Below are positions 42,087 to 49,760 of a DNA stretch of 64,000 bases, piece by piece. Made by a program: the position numbers and the translations under genes. Source of the DNA: CAZBNB01 sp964493245 (lineage in GTDB: Bacteria; Pseudomonadota; Gammaproteobacteria; Legionellales; Legionellaceae); contig CAZBNB010000008.1 of the NCBI GenBank assembly GCA_964493245.1, forward strand, positions 1-64,000, given 5' to 3'. Below the pieces are notes generated by a model. The model had not been told where the DNA came from. It was given only the letters and a program-made list of their open reading frames with translations, and made no database searches. Positions within the stretch are counted from its first letter, which is position 1. The number at the start of each line of letters is the position of its first letter.

Positions 42087-42221
42087 TTTTTATTCTCGAT
42101 TAGCAGATTACCTATTTTAAGTTAGCGGCATGTTGAGAAAAAACTTTATTTTAATAAATTGAGTCTAGCGCCATATGATTTAAATCGTCGCACACAAGCT
42201 CATGGCATTATGTAAATTTAT

Positions 42222-42344
42222 CAGGACTTACGCAAAACACCGATCTCTTCGTTGGATTGTATTTTTAATTCGGTCATTTAGTCATCTAAACTCCCTCATT
42301 AAAAATACAATCCGCCTCGACCTCGTTGTTTTTCGTAAGTCCTG
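42222..42344 (-). repeat. Family A MITE with 5-bp target duplication TTTAT
   Basis: This full-length 123-bp copy in B-arm-first orientation has TTTAT directly outside both ends (42217-42221 and 42345-42349). The rest of the 477-bp gap between the L,D-transpeptidase and accD holds only the accD promoter. Confidence 0.95.
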
Positions 42345-42499
42345 TTTATAATCATTTGGCTTTTTAGAGTTTGTCTTGAAAGATGGTGAGTACGTATCTC
42401 CAAAACCCAGTATTTTGATACAGTAACGCCAGATTAGTGAGTAGATTGATTGTCATATTTTTAAAATGTCTATGTATATCCAGGAAATTCAATCAAAAA

Positions 42500-42528
42500 T
42501 TGTGGGCATAACGAGTATAGGGTATAAT
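42500..42528 (+). promoter_or_regulatory. Promoter of the accD-folC operon
   Basis: A -35 TTGTGG (42500-42505), a 17-base spacer and a perfect TATAAT (42523-42528) are followed by the accD start 35 bases on. Confidence 0.75.
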
Positions 42529-42563
42529 ATTGCTCAATTTGATTGAGCTGGATGAATGTAAAT

Positions 42564-43442
42564 ATGAGTTGGTTAAAAAAATTATTGCCTTCTAAGGTCA
42601 GAACAGAAACTTCACAAAAGAAAGGTGTGCCAGAGGGCTTATGGATTAAGTGTAAAGGCTGCAGTGAAGTTTTGTATCGCACCGAATTAGAAAAGAATTT
42701 TTCTGTGTGTAACAAGTGCCAGCATCATCATCGTTTATCTGCAAGGCAGAGAATCGCTCAATTTTTAGATGCAGTCGATCAAGTTGAAATTGGTGTGAAC
42801 TTAGAGCCTATTGATAGATTAAAATTTCGTGACTCCAAAAAATACAAAGATCGTATTACGCAAGCACAAAAACAAACGGGTGAGAAGGAAGCTTTGGTGG
42901 TTGTAAAAGGTAAATTGATGATGCAACCCGTGGTCGTCAGTGCTTTTGAGTTTAATTTTATGGGCGGCTCTATGGGAGCGACCGTAGGTGAGAAATTTGT
43001 GCGCGGTGTTTCTGCCGCTTTAACAGAAGGATGTCCTTATGTTTGCTTCACCGCAAGCGGTGGGGCGCGGATGCAAGAGGGATTATTTTCTTTGATGCAA
43101 ATGGCTAAAACCTCTGCAGCTTTGGGGCGTTTTGCTGAAGCACAACTGCCTTTCATTGTGGTTTTAACCGATCCAACCATGGGCGGTGTTTCTGCCAGTT
43201 TTGCAAGCTTGGGTGATATTATTATTGCTGAGCCGAATGCATTGATTGGTTTTGCTGGACCACGTGTGATCGAACAAACGGTGAGACAAACGCTGCCAGA
43301 AGGATTTCAACGCAGTGAGTTTTTATTAGAGCACGGCCATATTGATATGATTGTCGCTCGGCAAGAAATGCGTCCCATGGTGGCTAAATTAATCGCACAA
43401 CTCATGCACCGTGCAGAGCCTATGGATCAACATGTCTCTTGA
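42564..43442 (+). CDS. accD: Acetyl-CoA carboxylase carboxyltransferase subunit beta
   Basis: AccD, with AccA, moves CO2 from biotin to acetyl-CoA to make malonyl-CoA. The 292-residue protein has the N-terminal zinc ribbon C30-x2-C33-x15-C49-x2-C52 and the carboxyltransferase core (GGSMGATVGEKFVRG, TASGGARMQEG, GGVSASFASLGDI). The start MSWLKKLLPSK is chosen by family similarity; an ATG 4 codons upstream is possible. It overlaps folC by 11 bp. Confidence 0.96.
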   Translation: MSWLKKLLPSKVRTETSQKKGVPEGLWIKCKGCSEVLYRTELEKNFSVCNKCQHHHRLSARQRIAQFLDAVDQVEIGVNLEPIDRLKFRDSKKYKDRITQAQKQTGEKEALVVVKGKLMMQPVVVSAFEFNFMGGSMGATVGEKFVRGVSAALTEGCPYVCFTASGGARMQEGLFSLMQMAKTSAALGRFAEAQLPFIVVLTDPTMGGVSASFASLGDIIIAEPNALIGFAGPRVIEQTVRQTLPEGFQRSEFLLEHGHIDMIVARQEMRPMVAKLIAQLMHRAEPMDQHVS

Positions 43443-44712
43443 ACCTACGTCGAGTTGGCAGTTGACTGATTGGTTATCTTTTTTAGAAAACCGTCACCAA
43501 CAAGAAGTTCAATTACGCTTGGTGAACGCGAAGCAAGTTGCTGACGCGATGAAATTATTGCCTGTTAACGTTCCGGTGATCACAGTGACTGGGACTAATG
43601 GCAAAGGCTCGACGGTACAGATGTTAGAAGCGATTTATCATGCAGCCGGATATCGAGTTGGTTGTTACACGTCGCCGCATTTATTGCATTTTAATGAGCG
43701 CATTCGTGTGAATAAACAACCGATTGCAGATGCCGTTTTATGTGATATTTTTCATCAAATAGAGCGTGCTCGTGATACCGTATCACTCACGTACTTCGAG
43801 ATGGTGACTTTGGCTGCTTTACACTATTTTCGTGCGGCTGATTTAGATGTGATCATCCTTGAAGTAGGGGTGGGTGGTCGGCTGGATGCAACCAATATTG
43901 TGGATGCAGATGTCGCTGTGATTACCACGGTTGATTTGGATCATCAAGATTACTTGGGGCCTGATAAAGAAAGTATTGGCTATGAAAAAGCCGGGATTAT
44001 GCGACCGAATGCCGCTTGTATTTACGCGGATGAAGAGCCACCTGCTGCCGTGGTTAAACAGGCGCATGATTTACAAACACGTTTGTGGCGATATCAGCAA
44101 GATTACACCGTGAATATGTTCTCTGAACACATGCAATGGGCGCAAAAAGATAAACCGACGCTCACGTTGCCACTTCCACGACTTCATTTCAAGGCAGTCG
44201 CTGCGGCTTTAATGGCGAGCGATATTTTATCACCTCAATTACCTGTCGAAATCACCCATTGGGAGCAAGCAATACAAACAGCTTGCTTGCCGGGGCGTCA
44301 GCAATGGGTTGAAGGAGATGTACCGATTTTGTATGATGTGGCACATAATCCACAAGCCGTTCAGTTACTCGTAGACACTCTCAAAGCTAAGCCTATCCAA
44401 GGCGCGGTGCGAGCGGTTTTTTCTGCTTTAAAAGACAAACCTATTACAGAGTTGATAACGATCATGTCACCTGTTGTGGATGTATGGTATCCCGCATTGT
44501 TGAAGGGCAAACGTGCAGCAAGTGAAAATGTGTTAACAGAAGCTTTTCGCGAGACAGTCGGTGATGCGCTAATGTGTTATAATGATCCCGTTGTTGCTTT
44601 TTATGCCGCAAAGCAGCAAGCTCAAAAAGGCGATGTGATTGTTGTGTTTGGGTCGTTCTTAATAGTCAGTGCGGTGATGGAGGAAATGTTGCATGAAACG
44701 AATCCTGTCTGA
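43432..44712 (+). CDS. folC: Dihydrofolate synthase / folylpolyglutamate synthase
   Basis: FolC adds glutamate to dihydropteroate and to folates. The 426-residue Mur-ligase-family protein has the P-loop VTGTNGKGSTVQ, the YTSPHLLHFNERIRVN folate loop, the GGRLDATN motif and the C-terminal YDVAHNPQA motif. Its start lies inside the end of accD and its end overlaps the SPOR gene by 20 bp, so all are translationally coupled. Confidence 0.95.
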   Translation: MSLEPTSSWQLTDWLSFLENRHQQEVQLRLVNAKQVADAMKLLPVNVPVITVTGTNGKGSTVQMLEAIYHAAGYRVGCYTSPHLLHFNERIRVNKQPIADAVLCDIFHQIERARDTVSLTYFEMVTLAALHYFRAADLDVIILEVGVGGRLDATNIVDADVAVITTVDLDHQDYLGPDKESIGYEKAGIMRPNAACIYADEEPPAAVVKQAHDLQTRLWRYQQDYTVNMFSEHMQWAQKDKPTLTLPLPRLHFKAVAAALMASDILSPQLPVEITHWEQAIQTACLPGRQQWVEGDVPILYDVAHNPQAVQLLVDTLKAKPIQGAVRAVFSALKDKPITELITIMSPVVDVWYPALLKGKRAASENVLTEAFRETVGDALMCYNDPVVAFYAAKQQAQKGDVIVVFGSFLIVSAVMEEMLHETNPV

Positions 44713-45349
44713 ACAAAATAAACATAGAATTATTGGTGTGTTGGTGATTTTATCGGTATTAATGTTGATAATGCCGGCTGTTATGAAAAAATCGACACAA
44801 CGGTTTGAGGAAAATCTTTCTGTGTCTTTAAAATTACCTGCTAGACCTATTTTACCTAAAGTAGCGGTGCCAAACTCAAAAGCACTGTTCAAGACAGTGA
44901 AGGTTGCTAAAGTTGATATTCCTAAAGCACCCAGTGTGCCTGCAACATCATTAATAGCCAAAGCAGAACCTTTGAATAGACAAACAACAGTGTTGCAAAA
45001 ATCGATGATTGCCAGTGTGAATCATCAATTTAAAGCGGTGGCAAACAAGCCAGTACAAACAGCACAGCGTGATATAGATGTGAAAAAAATGGCATTAGCG
45101 GCGGTTAATACACGATCAGTATTTTCGGTTCAAGTGGCGACTTTTGTGCAACAAAGTAACGCCAGTCATTTGGTTGAGCAATTTAAACGACAAGGCTTTG
45201 CCGCTTCTTATCATAAGATCAATAATGATAAAGGTGAGTTTTATCGTGTGGTTGTGGGACAGTTGTCTGAGCGTGAGCAAGCGTTGAATTTACAGAAAAA
45301 AATTGCTTCTAACATGCAGCTGAATGGTTTTGTGGTTAAAGTGAGTTAA
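44693..45349 (+). CDS. SPOR-domain inner-membrane protein (DedD-like)
   Basis: This 218-residue protein has one N-terminal membrane anchor (IIGVLVILSVLMLIMPAVM), a Lys/Pro/Ala-rich periplasmic linker and a C-terminal SPOR domain (VFSVQVATFVQQSNASHLVE ... GEFYRVVVGQLSE) that targets septal peptidoglycan. The position between folC and cvpA corresponds to dedD of E. coli, whose product supports cell constriction. GGAGGAAA precedes the ATG. Confidence 0.9.
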   Translation: MKRILSEQNKHRIIGVLVILSVLMLIMPAVMKKSTQRFEENLSVSLKLPARPILPKVAVPNSKALFKTVKVAKVDIPKAPSVPATSLIAKAEPLNRQTTVLQKSMIASVNHQFKAVANKPVQTAQRDIDVKKMALAAVNTRSVFSVQVATFVQQSNASHLVEQFKRQGFAASYHKINNDKGEFYRVVVGQLSEREQALNLQKKIASNMQLNGFVVKVS

Positions 45350-45351
45350 CG

Positions 45352-45891
45352 ATGTCACATGTATCTTGGGTCGATGGTGTTATTCTTGCTATTTTAGCTT
45401 TATCAATGGTCACAGGATTGGTGCGTGGCCTGATTAAAGAGTCTGTCGCTTTATGTGTATGGATTTTAGCTATTTGGTTTGCTGTGCACGACTTTCACAT
45501 CGTGTCACAGTGGTTGGCTCGGTATGTGACGGATAATACGGTGCGTACATTAGCGACGGTATTACTGATTATTATTGGGGCTGTTTTGGTTGGCAGTCTG
45601 ATTAACGGCGCATTAAGCTTTTTATTACGTCGTGCCGGTCTGAGTGGTACCGATCGTTTATTGGGTATGATATTCGGTTTAATACGCGGTGTTTTTATTG
45701 TTTCAATCTTAATCTTGGCTGCAAACATAACGGCACTTATGCCCGCAGCGGAGTACAGTAAACAATCAGCCTTATATAATCAATTTATGCCTATTGTGAA
45801 TTGGTTATCGAGCTATACACCTGGCATGATTAATCAAATGAAAGTGATCGATGAAAAGCAAAATACAGGCCTTGTGCATGAAAAAGTCTAG
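45352..45891 (+). CDS. cvpA: CvpA family membrane protein
   Basis: This 179-residue inner-membrane protein has four membrane segments and begins WVDGVILAILALSMVTGLVRGLIKE-like, the CvpA start; the RRAGLSGTDRLLGMIFGLIRG segment is characteristic. It was named for its need in colicin V production and is linked to envelope integrity. In many gammaproteobacteria purF follows; here a repeat region and the oppositely oriented nadD follow instead. Confidence 0.93.
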   Translation: MSHVSWVDGVILAILALSMVTGLVRGLIKESVALCVWILAIWFAVHDFHIVSQWLARYVTDNTVRTLATVLLIIIGAVLVGSLINGALSFLLRRAGLSGTDRLLGMIFGLIRGVFIVSILILAANITALMPAAEYSKQSALYNQFMPIVNWLSSYTPGMINQMKVIDEKQNTGLVHEKV

Positions 45892-45899
45892 GGCCTGTG

Positions 45900-46014
45900 C
45901 ACTTGTAAGCGTTCACTCCGCACGAGGGAGCGATCATATTTGACACATTTTGAACGAAAAATCCATTGCGTAATCGTTCAAGCCAAATACAGCCGCTCCC
46001 CAAGATTCAAGCAT
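45900..46014. repeat. Dispersed repeat unit next to family B element
   Basis: It contains GCGTTCACTCCGCACGAGGG and CCGCTCCCCAAGATTCAAGC, diverged copies of the unit seen at 14515, 47788, 56672 and 57520. Confidence 0.55.
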
Positions 46015-46016
46015 TT

Positions 46017-46191
46017 AACCCCAGTTCGGCGTTTTTATGCTTTTAAACCTTCGATAAATCAATGATTACTTCGTTAAACGCTCTAAAAAATGCTCACATT
46101 AGCGCTGCTAGTGCTGCGCTTTTTTAGAGCGTTTGCCTCGTACTCATTGATTTTTCTCGATTTAAAAGCATAAAAACTTCGAACTGGGGTT
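46017..46191 (+). repeat. Family B palindromic element, second copy
   Basis: This is a 175-bp copy in the opposite orientation to 36321-36498, with ends AACCCCAGTTCGGCG and the slightly decayed CTTCGAACTGGGGTT. It ends 3 bp before the nadD stop codon. Confidence 0.93.
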
Positions 46192-46194
46192 ATC

Positions 46195-46863
46195 TTAAGT
46201 TATAAAAAGATGATGAGAGACAATATATTCTTTGACTGCTGGGGATACCCAGTGATCTGTATTTTTCCCCGCATCAATGGCTTGACGCAGCATGGTTCTG
46301 ATTTCAGTGGATGAAAAATCAAATTGACCGGCATTGATCAATTCGATGGTTCCAAAAGGGCTGTTTTCTCGGTTGCGCGTGTTATTGCATGCGTGATCAC
46401 GCAATAGTTTTTGATGTAGCTGAGTGAACATAGGTTTTACGCCCGGGCGCTCAACAACCAAGATATGAGCATATTTTAGTATCTGATCCCATTGATACCA
46501 GCGCGGTAATTGTATAAAGTTATCCATACCCATGAGTAATGTCAGTGATACATCTGTACCATAAACTTGACGAAAATGGGTTAAAGTGGTTACTGTGTAA
46601 GAAGGTGTTGTGCGTTGAACTTCACATAAATCTATGTTTGATTGTGTGAAAGATTGTGTCGCTAAGCGTAACATAGCGATTCTGTCTTCAACCGATACAT
46701 GGACTGTTTTATCCAGCACCGGTACTTTACAAGGAATGAAAAACATCTGGTCAAAGTGGCCATAGGTGAATACGTATTGTGCAAGCGCAATATGAGCTTG
46801 GTGTGGCGGGCAAAACGTGCCACCAAAAAGTAAGATTCTTTGTAAAGATTGACGTTTGTCCAT
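46195..46863 (-). CDS. nadD: Nicotinate-nucleotide adenylyltransferase
   Basis: NadD forms deamido-NAD from nicotinate mononucleotide and ATP. The 222-residue nucleotidyltransferase has the ATP motif in unusual form, LFGGTFCPPHQAHIALA (the common form is GGTFDPxHxGH), the MGMDNFIQLPRW segment and the SSTEIRTMLR motif. The changes at the Asp and Gly positions are atypical but the two His residues remain. It is a single gene divergent from the histone-like gene. Confidence 0.88.
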   Translation of the reverse strand: MDKRQSLQRILLFGGTFCPPHQAHIALAQYVFTYGHFDQMFFIPCKVPVLDKTVHVSVEDRIAMLRLATQSFTQSNIDLCEVQRTTPSYTVTTLTHFRQVYGTDVSLTLLMGMDNFIQLPRWYQWDQILKYAHILVVERPGVKPMFTQLHQKLLRDHACNNTRNRENSPFGTIELINAGQFDFSSTEIRTMLRQAIDAGKNTDHWVSPAVKEYIVSHHLFIT

Positions 46864-46932
46864 GTTTTATTTTTTTGATGGTATATACTTAGTGTAACGT
46901 ATCATAACAAATCTTTTAACAAGGAGCACAAC

Positions 46933-47262
46933 ATGGCTGATCAAAAGTCAAAATTGCCGGACATAAACGAACTCACAACAATGGCAAGTAAATTATTCAA
47001 TGATGTGAAAAACAGCATCAGCCAGATTATTGATGGATATAAGAAAAAACATAAAGACTCAGAAGTTAAAGTTGATAACGTGGCAACTAAGACAACAGAA
47101 AAAAAAGCTTCTCCTAAACCGACTACCCCAAAAGTAACCAAACCAAAAGCCGCGGCCAAGCCAAAAGTTGCTAAGCCTAAAGCGGAAGCCAAACCTAAAG
47201 CGGCCGCTAAGCCCAAAGCAGCTACTAAACCTAAAGTCGCCAAGTCTGAAGATGCGGTTTAA
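46933..47262 (+). CDS. Histone H1-like, Lys/Ala/Pro-rich DNA-binding protein
   Basis: This 109-residue protein has an N-terminal helical part (about 45 residues) and a C-terminal tail of KPKAAAKPK and KPKVAKPK repeats, like eukaryotic H1 tails, Coxiella Hq1 and chlamydial Hc proteins. It is expected to bind and compact DNA. AAGGAG is 6 bases before the ATG. A strong hairpin follows (47305-47337). Confidence 0.8.
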   Translation: MADQKSKLPDINELTTMASKLFNDVKNSISQIIDGYKKKHKDSEVKVDNVATKTTEKKASPKPTTPKVTKPKAAAKPKVAKPKAEAKPKAAAKPKAATKPKVAKSEDAV

Positions 47263-47304
47263 AAAGCCGAGCATACTAACGAGTATTTCTTTGTCAGTTT
47301 AAAT

Positions 47305-47337
47305 CATAGATTCACCGACTCACTTGGTGAATCTATG
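47305..47337. terminator. Perfect 12-bp stem after the histone-like gene
   Basis: CATAGATTCACC, a 9-base loop and GGTGAATCTATG form the stem. No T tract follows, so it may be a processing or stability hairpin rather than a terminator. Confidence 0.5.
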
Positions 47338-47415
47338 ACATTTCAAGCCCTATGTTCATTTGTTGAAAATTAGTCTATGCTTGTAATGGTGTTCAGTGAA
47401 TTCATGGAGGATAAA

Positions 47416-47697
47416 ATGGAAAAAAATAAAAAAGGTGATGCGTGTTGTACGTCACATCGTTGTGAAATATTGGGTATTATCTTTTTAGCACTGGCAACGA
47501 TACTGACGCTGTTAACTTTTAGCGGCGTGGGTATTCTAGGTATGTTTGTTGTCGGCACCGTTTTTTGTTGCCACAAACATTGGGGTAGACGATGTCACTG
47601 TGGATGTACTTGTTGCAACACAGATAACAGTTGCACAGTCACTACTCACGAACCTAAGAAAGAACCAGCAACCAAACGTACAACCACTAAAAAATAA
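47416..47697 (+). CDS. Small membrane protein with Cys/His-rich cluster
   Basis: No family is recognised. The 93 residues have a CC..H.C segment near the N terminus, two membrane segments (ILGIIFLALATILTLLTFSG and VGILGMFVVGTVF), then CCHKHWGRRCHCGCTCCNTD with seven Cys and two His within 20 residues, and a Lys/Thr-rich tail. The cluster could bind metal ions. GGAGGATAA precedes the ATG, and a clear terminator follows, so it is very likely expressed. Confidence 0.78.
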   Translation: MEKNKKGDACCTSHRCEILGIIFLALATILTLLTFSGVGILGMFVVGTVFCCHKHWGRRCHCGCTCCNTDNSCTVTTHEPKKEPATKRTTTKK

Positions 47698-47706
47698 ATT
47701 ATCTTT

Positions 47707-47743
47707 AAAACCCTCTTGGTATTCTTTGCCTTGAGGGTTTTTT
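47707..47743 (+). terminator. Intrinsic terminator
   Basis: AAAACCCTC, a 17-base loop and GAGGGTTTTTT lie 10 bp after the small membrane protein gene. Confidence 0.85.
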
Positions 47744-47769
47744 ATTTGGTGAATAATTCACCCTGAACC

Positions 47770-47817
47770 AGGGAACGGCTATATTTGAGCGTTCTCCGAG
47801 GTTCAAGAGCGAGCATG
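47770..47817 (+). repeat. Dispersed repeat unit (GTTCTCCGAGGTTCAAGAGC)
   Basis: This copy of the unit, GAACGGCTATATTTGAGCGT followed by TCTCCGAGGTTCAAGAGCGA, lies between two convergent genes. Confidence 0.6.
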
Positions 47818-47825
47818 CCTTTGTA

Positions 47826-49529
47826 CTACGCCTTTTTAAAAGGAATATACATAGGAGCCCAATAATTTTGTTGAATCAATGCATGCAAATCTGCGTCTTG
47901 GTTTATTTGGGCTAAGCCAAGCTCAATGGCTTTTTGTGCAACCGCCACCGCCACTTGTTTAGATAGGGCTTCTGACTGTTCAATTGATGGTAGAATAGGT
48001 AAAAAGCTGTCTGTTTGGCTAGGGGAAAGTTCACTGATAGTACAAGCAGTGACCCAAAGCATTTCGTCTGTGAGCTTTTGCGCTTGAACAGCAATCATTC
48101 CCATGCCGATACCTGGAAATGCCAGCGCATTATTGCATTGTGCAATCGTCATCATGCGGTTTTTATAATGCACGGTACCAAAAGCAGTACCTGTCGCAAT
48201 GAGCGCACGGCCTTCTGTCCATTGAATAATATCAGCTGGTTGAGCTTCACAACATTCTGTTGGATTCGATAGTGGAAAAATAATAGGGCGTTTACAATTT
48301 TTTGCCATCATTTCAATGATCGCCTGTGTAAAATGCCCTGGTTGCGCAGAGCAACCGATCAAAATGGTTGGTTTTACGACCTCAACAACATGGTTTAAAC
48401 TTCGATCTTGCATTGTCGTTGCAGCCAATTGAGATGCTTTACGTGCATACGGTATCTGTGCGGGTGTTAAGGTTGTGTCGTCATCGACCAATAAGCCTTG
48501 TCTATCAACTAACCAAAACTGTGCGTACGCTTCCTCTGCAGTTAAACCCATCCGCATCATCGCATCTACGATTTGATCACAAATACCCGTCCCGGCTGTT
48601 CCGGCACCGTATAAAACAATGCGATGCTTGGTTAGCGGTAATTGAGTGATTTTTGAGGCGGATAATAAAGCCGCCAATGTCACAGCACCAGTGCCTTGAA
48701 TGTCATCATTAAAAGTACAGAGTTGATCACGATAATCGTTCAAAATACGCCTGGCGTTATCGCGGCCAAAATCTTCCCAGTGTAAAAAGGCATTGGGAAA
48801 TAGTTTTTTGACTTTAGAGACAAATTTTTTAATAAATTTGTCATATTCTTGTGTATAAATACGGTTGTGGCGGCATCCGAGATATAACGGATCCTCTAAT
48901 AGCTGCGTGTTGTTGGTGCCTACGTCTAAGAAAATGGGTAATGTTCTTGTGGGGTCAATACCACCACATGTACTGTATACCATCAGCTTTGCGACAGGGA
49001 TGTCCATACCACCTACGCCTTGATCGCCAATACCCAATACGCCCTCACCGTCAGTGACTACAATTAAATCAATCTCTGGGTTAGATCGGTTACCGAGAAT
49101 TTCTTCAATGTGATCTTGGTCTGTATGAGAAATATATAAACCGCGTGCCTGTCGATACTCGCGACTGAAAGCTTGTACGGCAACACCAACGGTTGGTGTG
49201 TAAATAATCGGAATCAGTGCACCTAAATGTTTTCGAATCAAGGCATAAAATAAGATTTGATTTTTATCATGTAAGTTATTTAAGTAAATGTTTTTTTGCA
49301 AAGGGGTATCATAGTTTTCAAGTTGTAACCAAGCGCGCTGTAGCTGTTCGTCCAATGTTTCAATGCGATGTGGTAACTTCCCCGTAAGGTGGAAAGATTG
49401 GCGCTCTTCAGCAGTAAAAGCGGTGCCTTTATTCAACTGAGGGGTTGTCAGTAAACCTTTACCATTCAAGGTTGTGGAAATGTATTTTTCGTTTGTTTTG
49501 GCATCAACGCATACTTTAAAAGGCAGCAT
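47826..49529 (-). CDS. maeA: NAD-dependent malic enzyme
   Basis: This enzyme decarboxylates malate to pyruvate with NAD. The 567-residue length is that of the large eukaryote-like malic enzymes (SfcA/MaeA). It shows the IYTPTVGVA active-site Tyr segment, GVGGMDIPVAKL, the metal-binding EDFGRDNARRIL region and the Rossmann motif VLYGAGTAGTGICD. It is a single gene; a family A MITE lies 102 bp upstream of the start. Confidence 0.95.
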   Translation of the reverse strand: MLPFKVCVDAKTNEKYISTTLNGKGLLTTPQLNKGTAFTAEERQSFHLTGKLPHRIETLDEQLQRAWLQLENYDTPLQKNIYLNNLHDKNQILFYALIRKHLGALIPIIYTPTVGVAVQAFSREYRQARGLYISHTDQDHIEEILGNRSNPEIDLIVVTDGEGVLGIGDQGVGGMDIPVAKLMVYSTCGGIDPTRTLPIFLDVGTNNTQLLEDPLYLGCRHNRIYTQEYDKFIKKFVSKVKKLFPNAFLHWEDFGRDNARRILNDYRDQLCTFNDDIQGTGAVTLAALLSASKITQLPLTKHRIVLYGAGTAGTGICDQIVDAMMRMGLTAEEAYAQFWLVDRQGLLVDDDTTLTPAQIPYARKASQLAATTMQDRSLNHVVEVVKPTILIGCSAQPGHFTQAIIEMMAKNCKRPIIFPLSNPTECCEAQPADIIQWTEGRALIATGTAFGTVHYKNRMMTIAQCNNALAFPGIGMGMIAVQAQKLTDEMLWVTACTISELSPSQTDSFLPILPSIEQSEALSKQVAVAVAQKAIELGLAQINQDADLHALIQQNYWAPMYIPFKKA

Positions 49530-49631
49530 GTTGTAACATCGGTTAACAAAGGTTGGCCTACAATAACCAAAGTTAGGGGTAAAAGCAATTATGACTTCAT
49601 GGGCTTACTTAAATCTAATTTATAAAGTTTA

Positions 49632-49754
49632 CAGGACTTACGAAAAACAACGAGGTCGAGGCGGATTTTATTTTTAATGAGGGAGTTTAGATAACTAAAT
49701 AACCGAATTAAAAATAAAATCTAACGAAGAGATCGGTGTTTTGCGTAAGTCCTG
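49632..49754 (+). repeat. Family A MITE with 5-bp target duplication GTTTA
   Basis: This full-length 123-bp copy, A arm first, has GTTTA directly outside both ends (49627-49631 and 49755-49759). It ends 6 bp before the stop codon of the gene at 49761-51596. Confidence 0.95.
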
Positions 49755-49760
49755 GTTTAC

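Noticed and set aside
47059..47274. Phe/Arg/Gly-rich minus-strand frame
   Set aside because: It is the antisense of the Lys/Ala/Pro repeats of the histone-like gene; low complexity keeps the opposite frames open.
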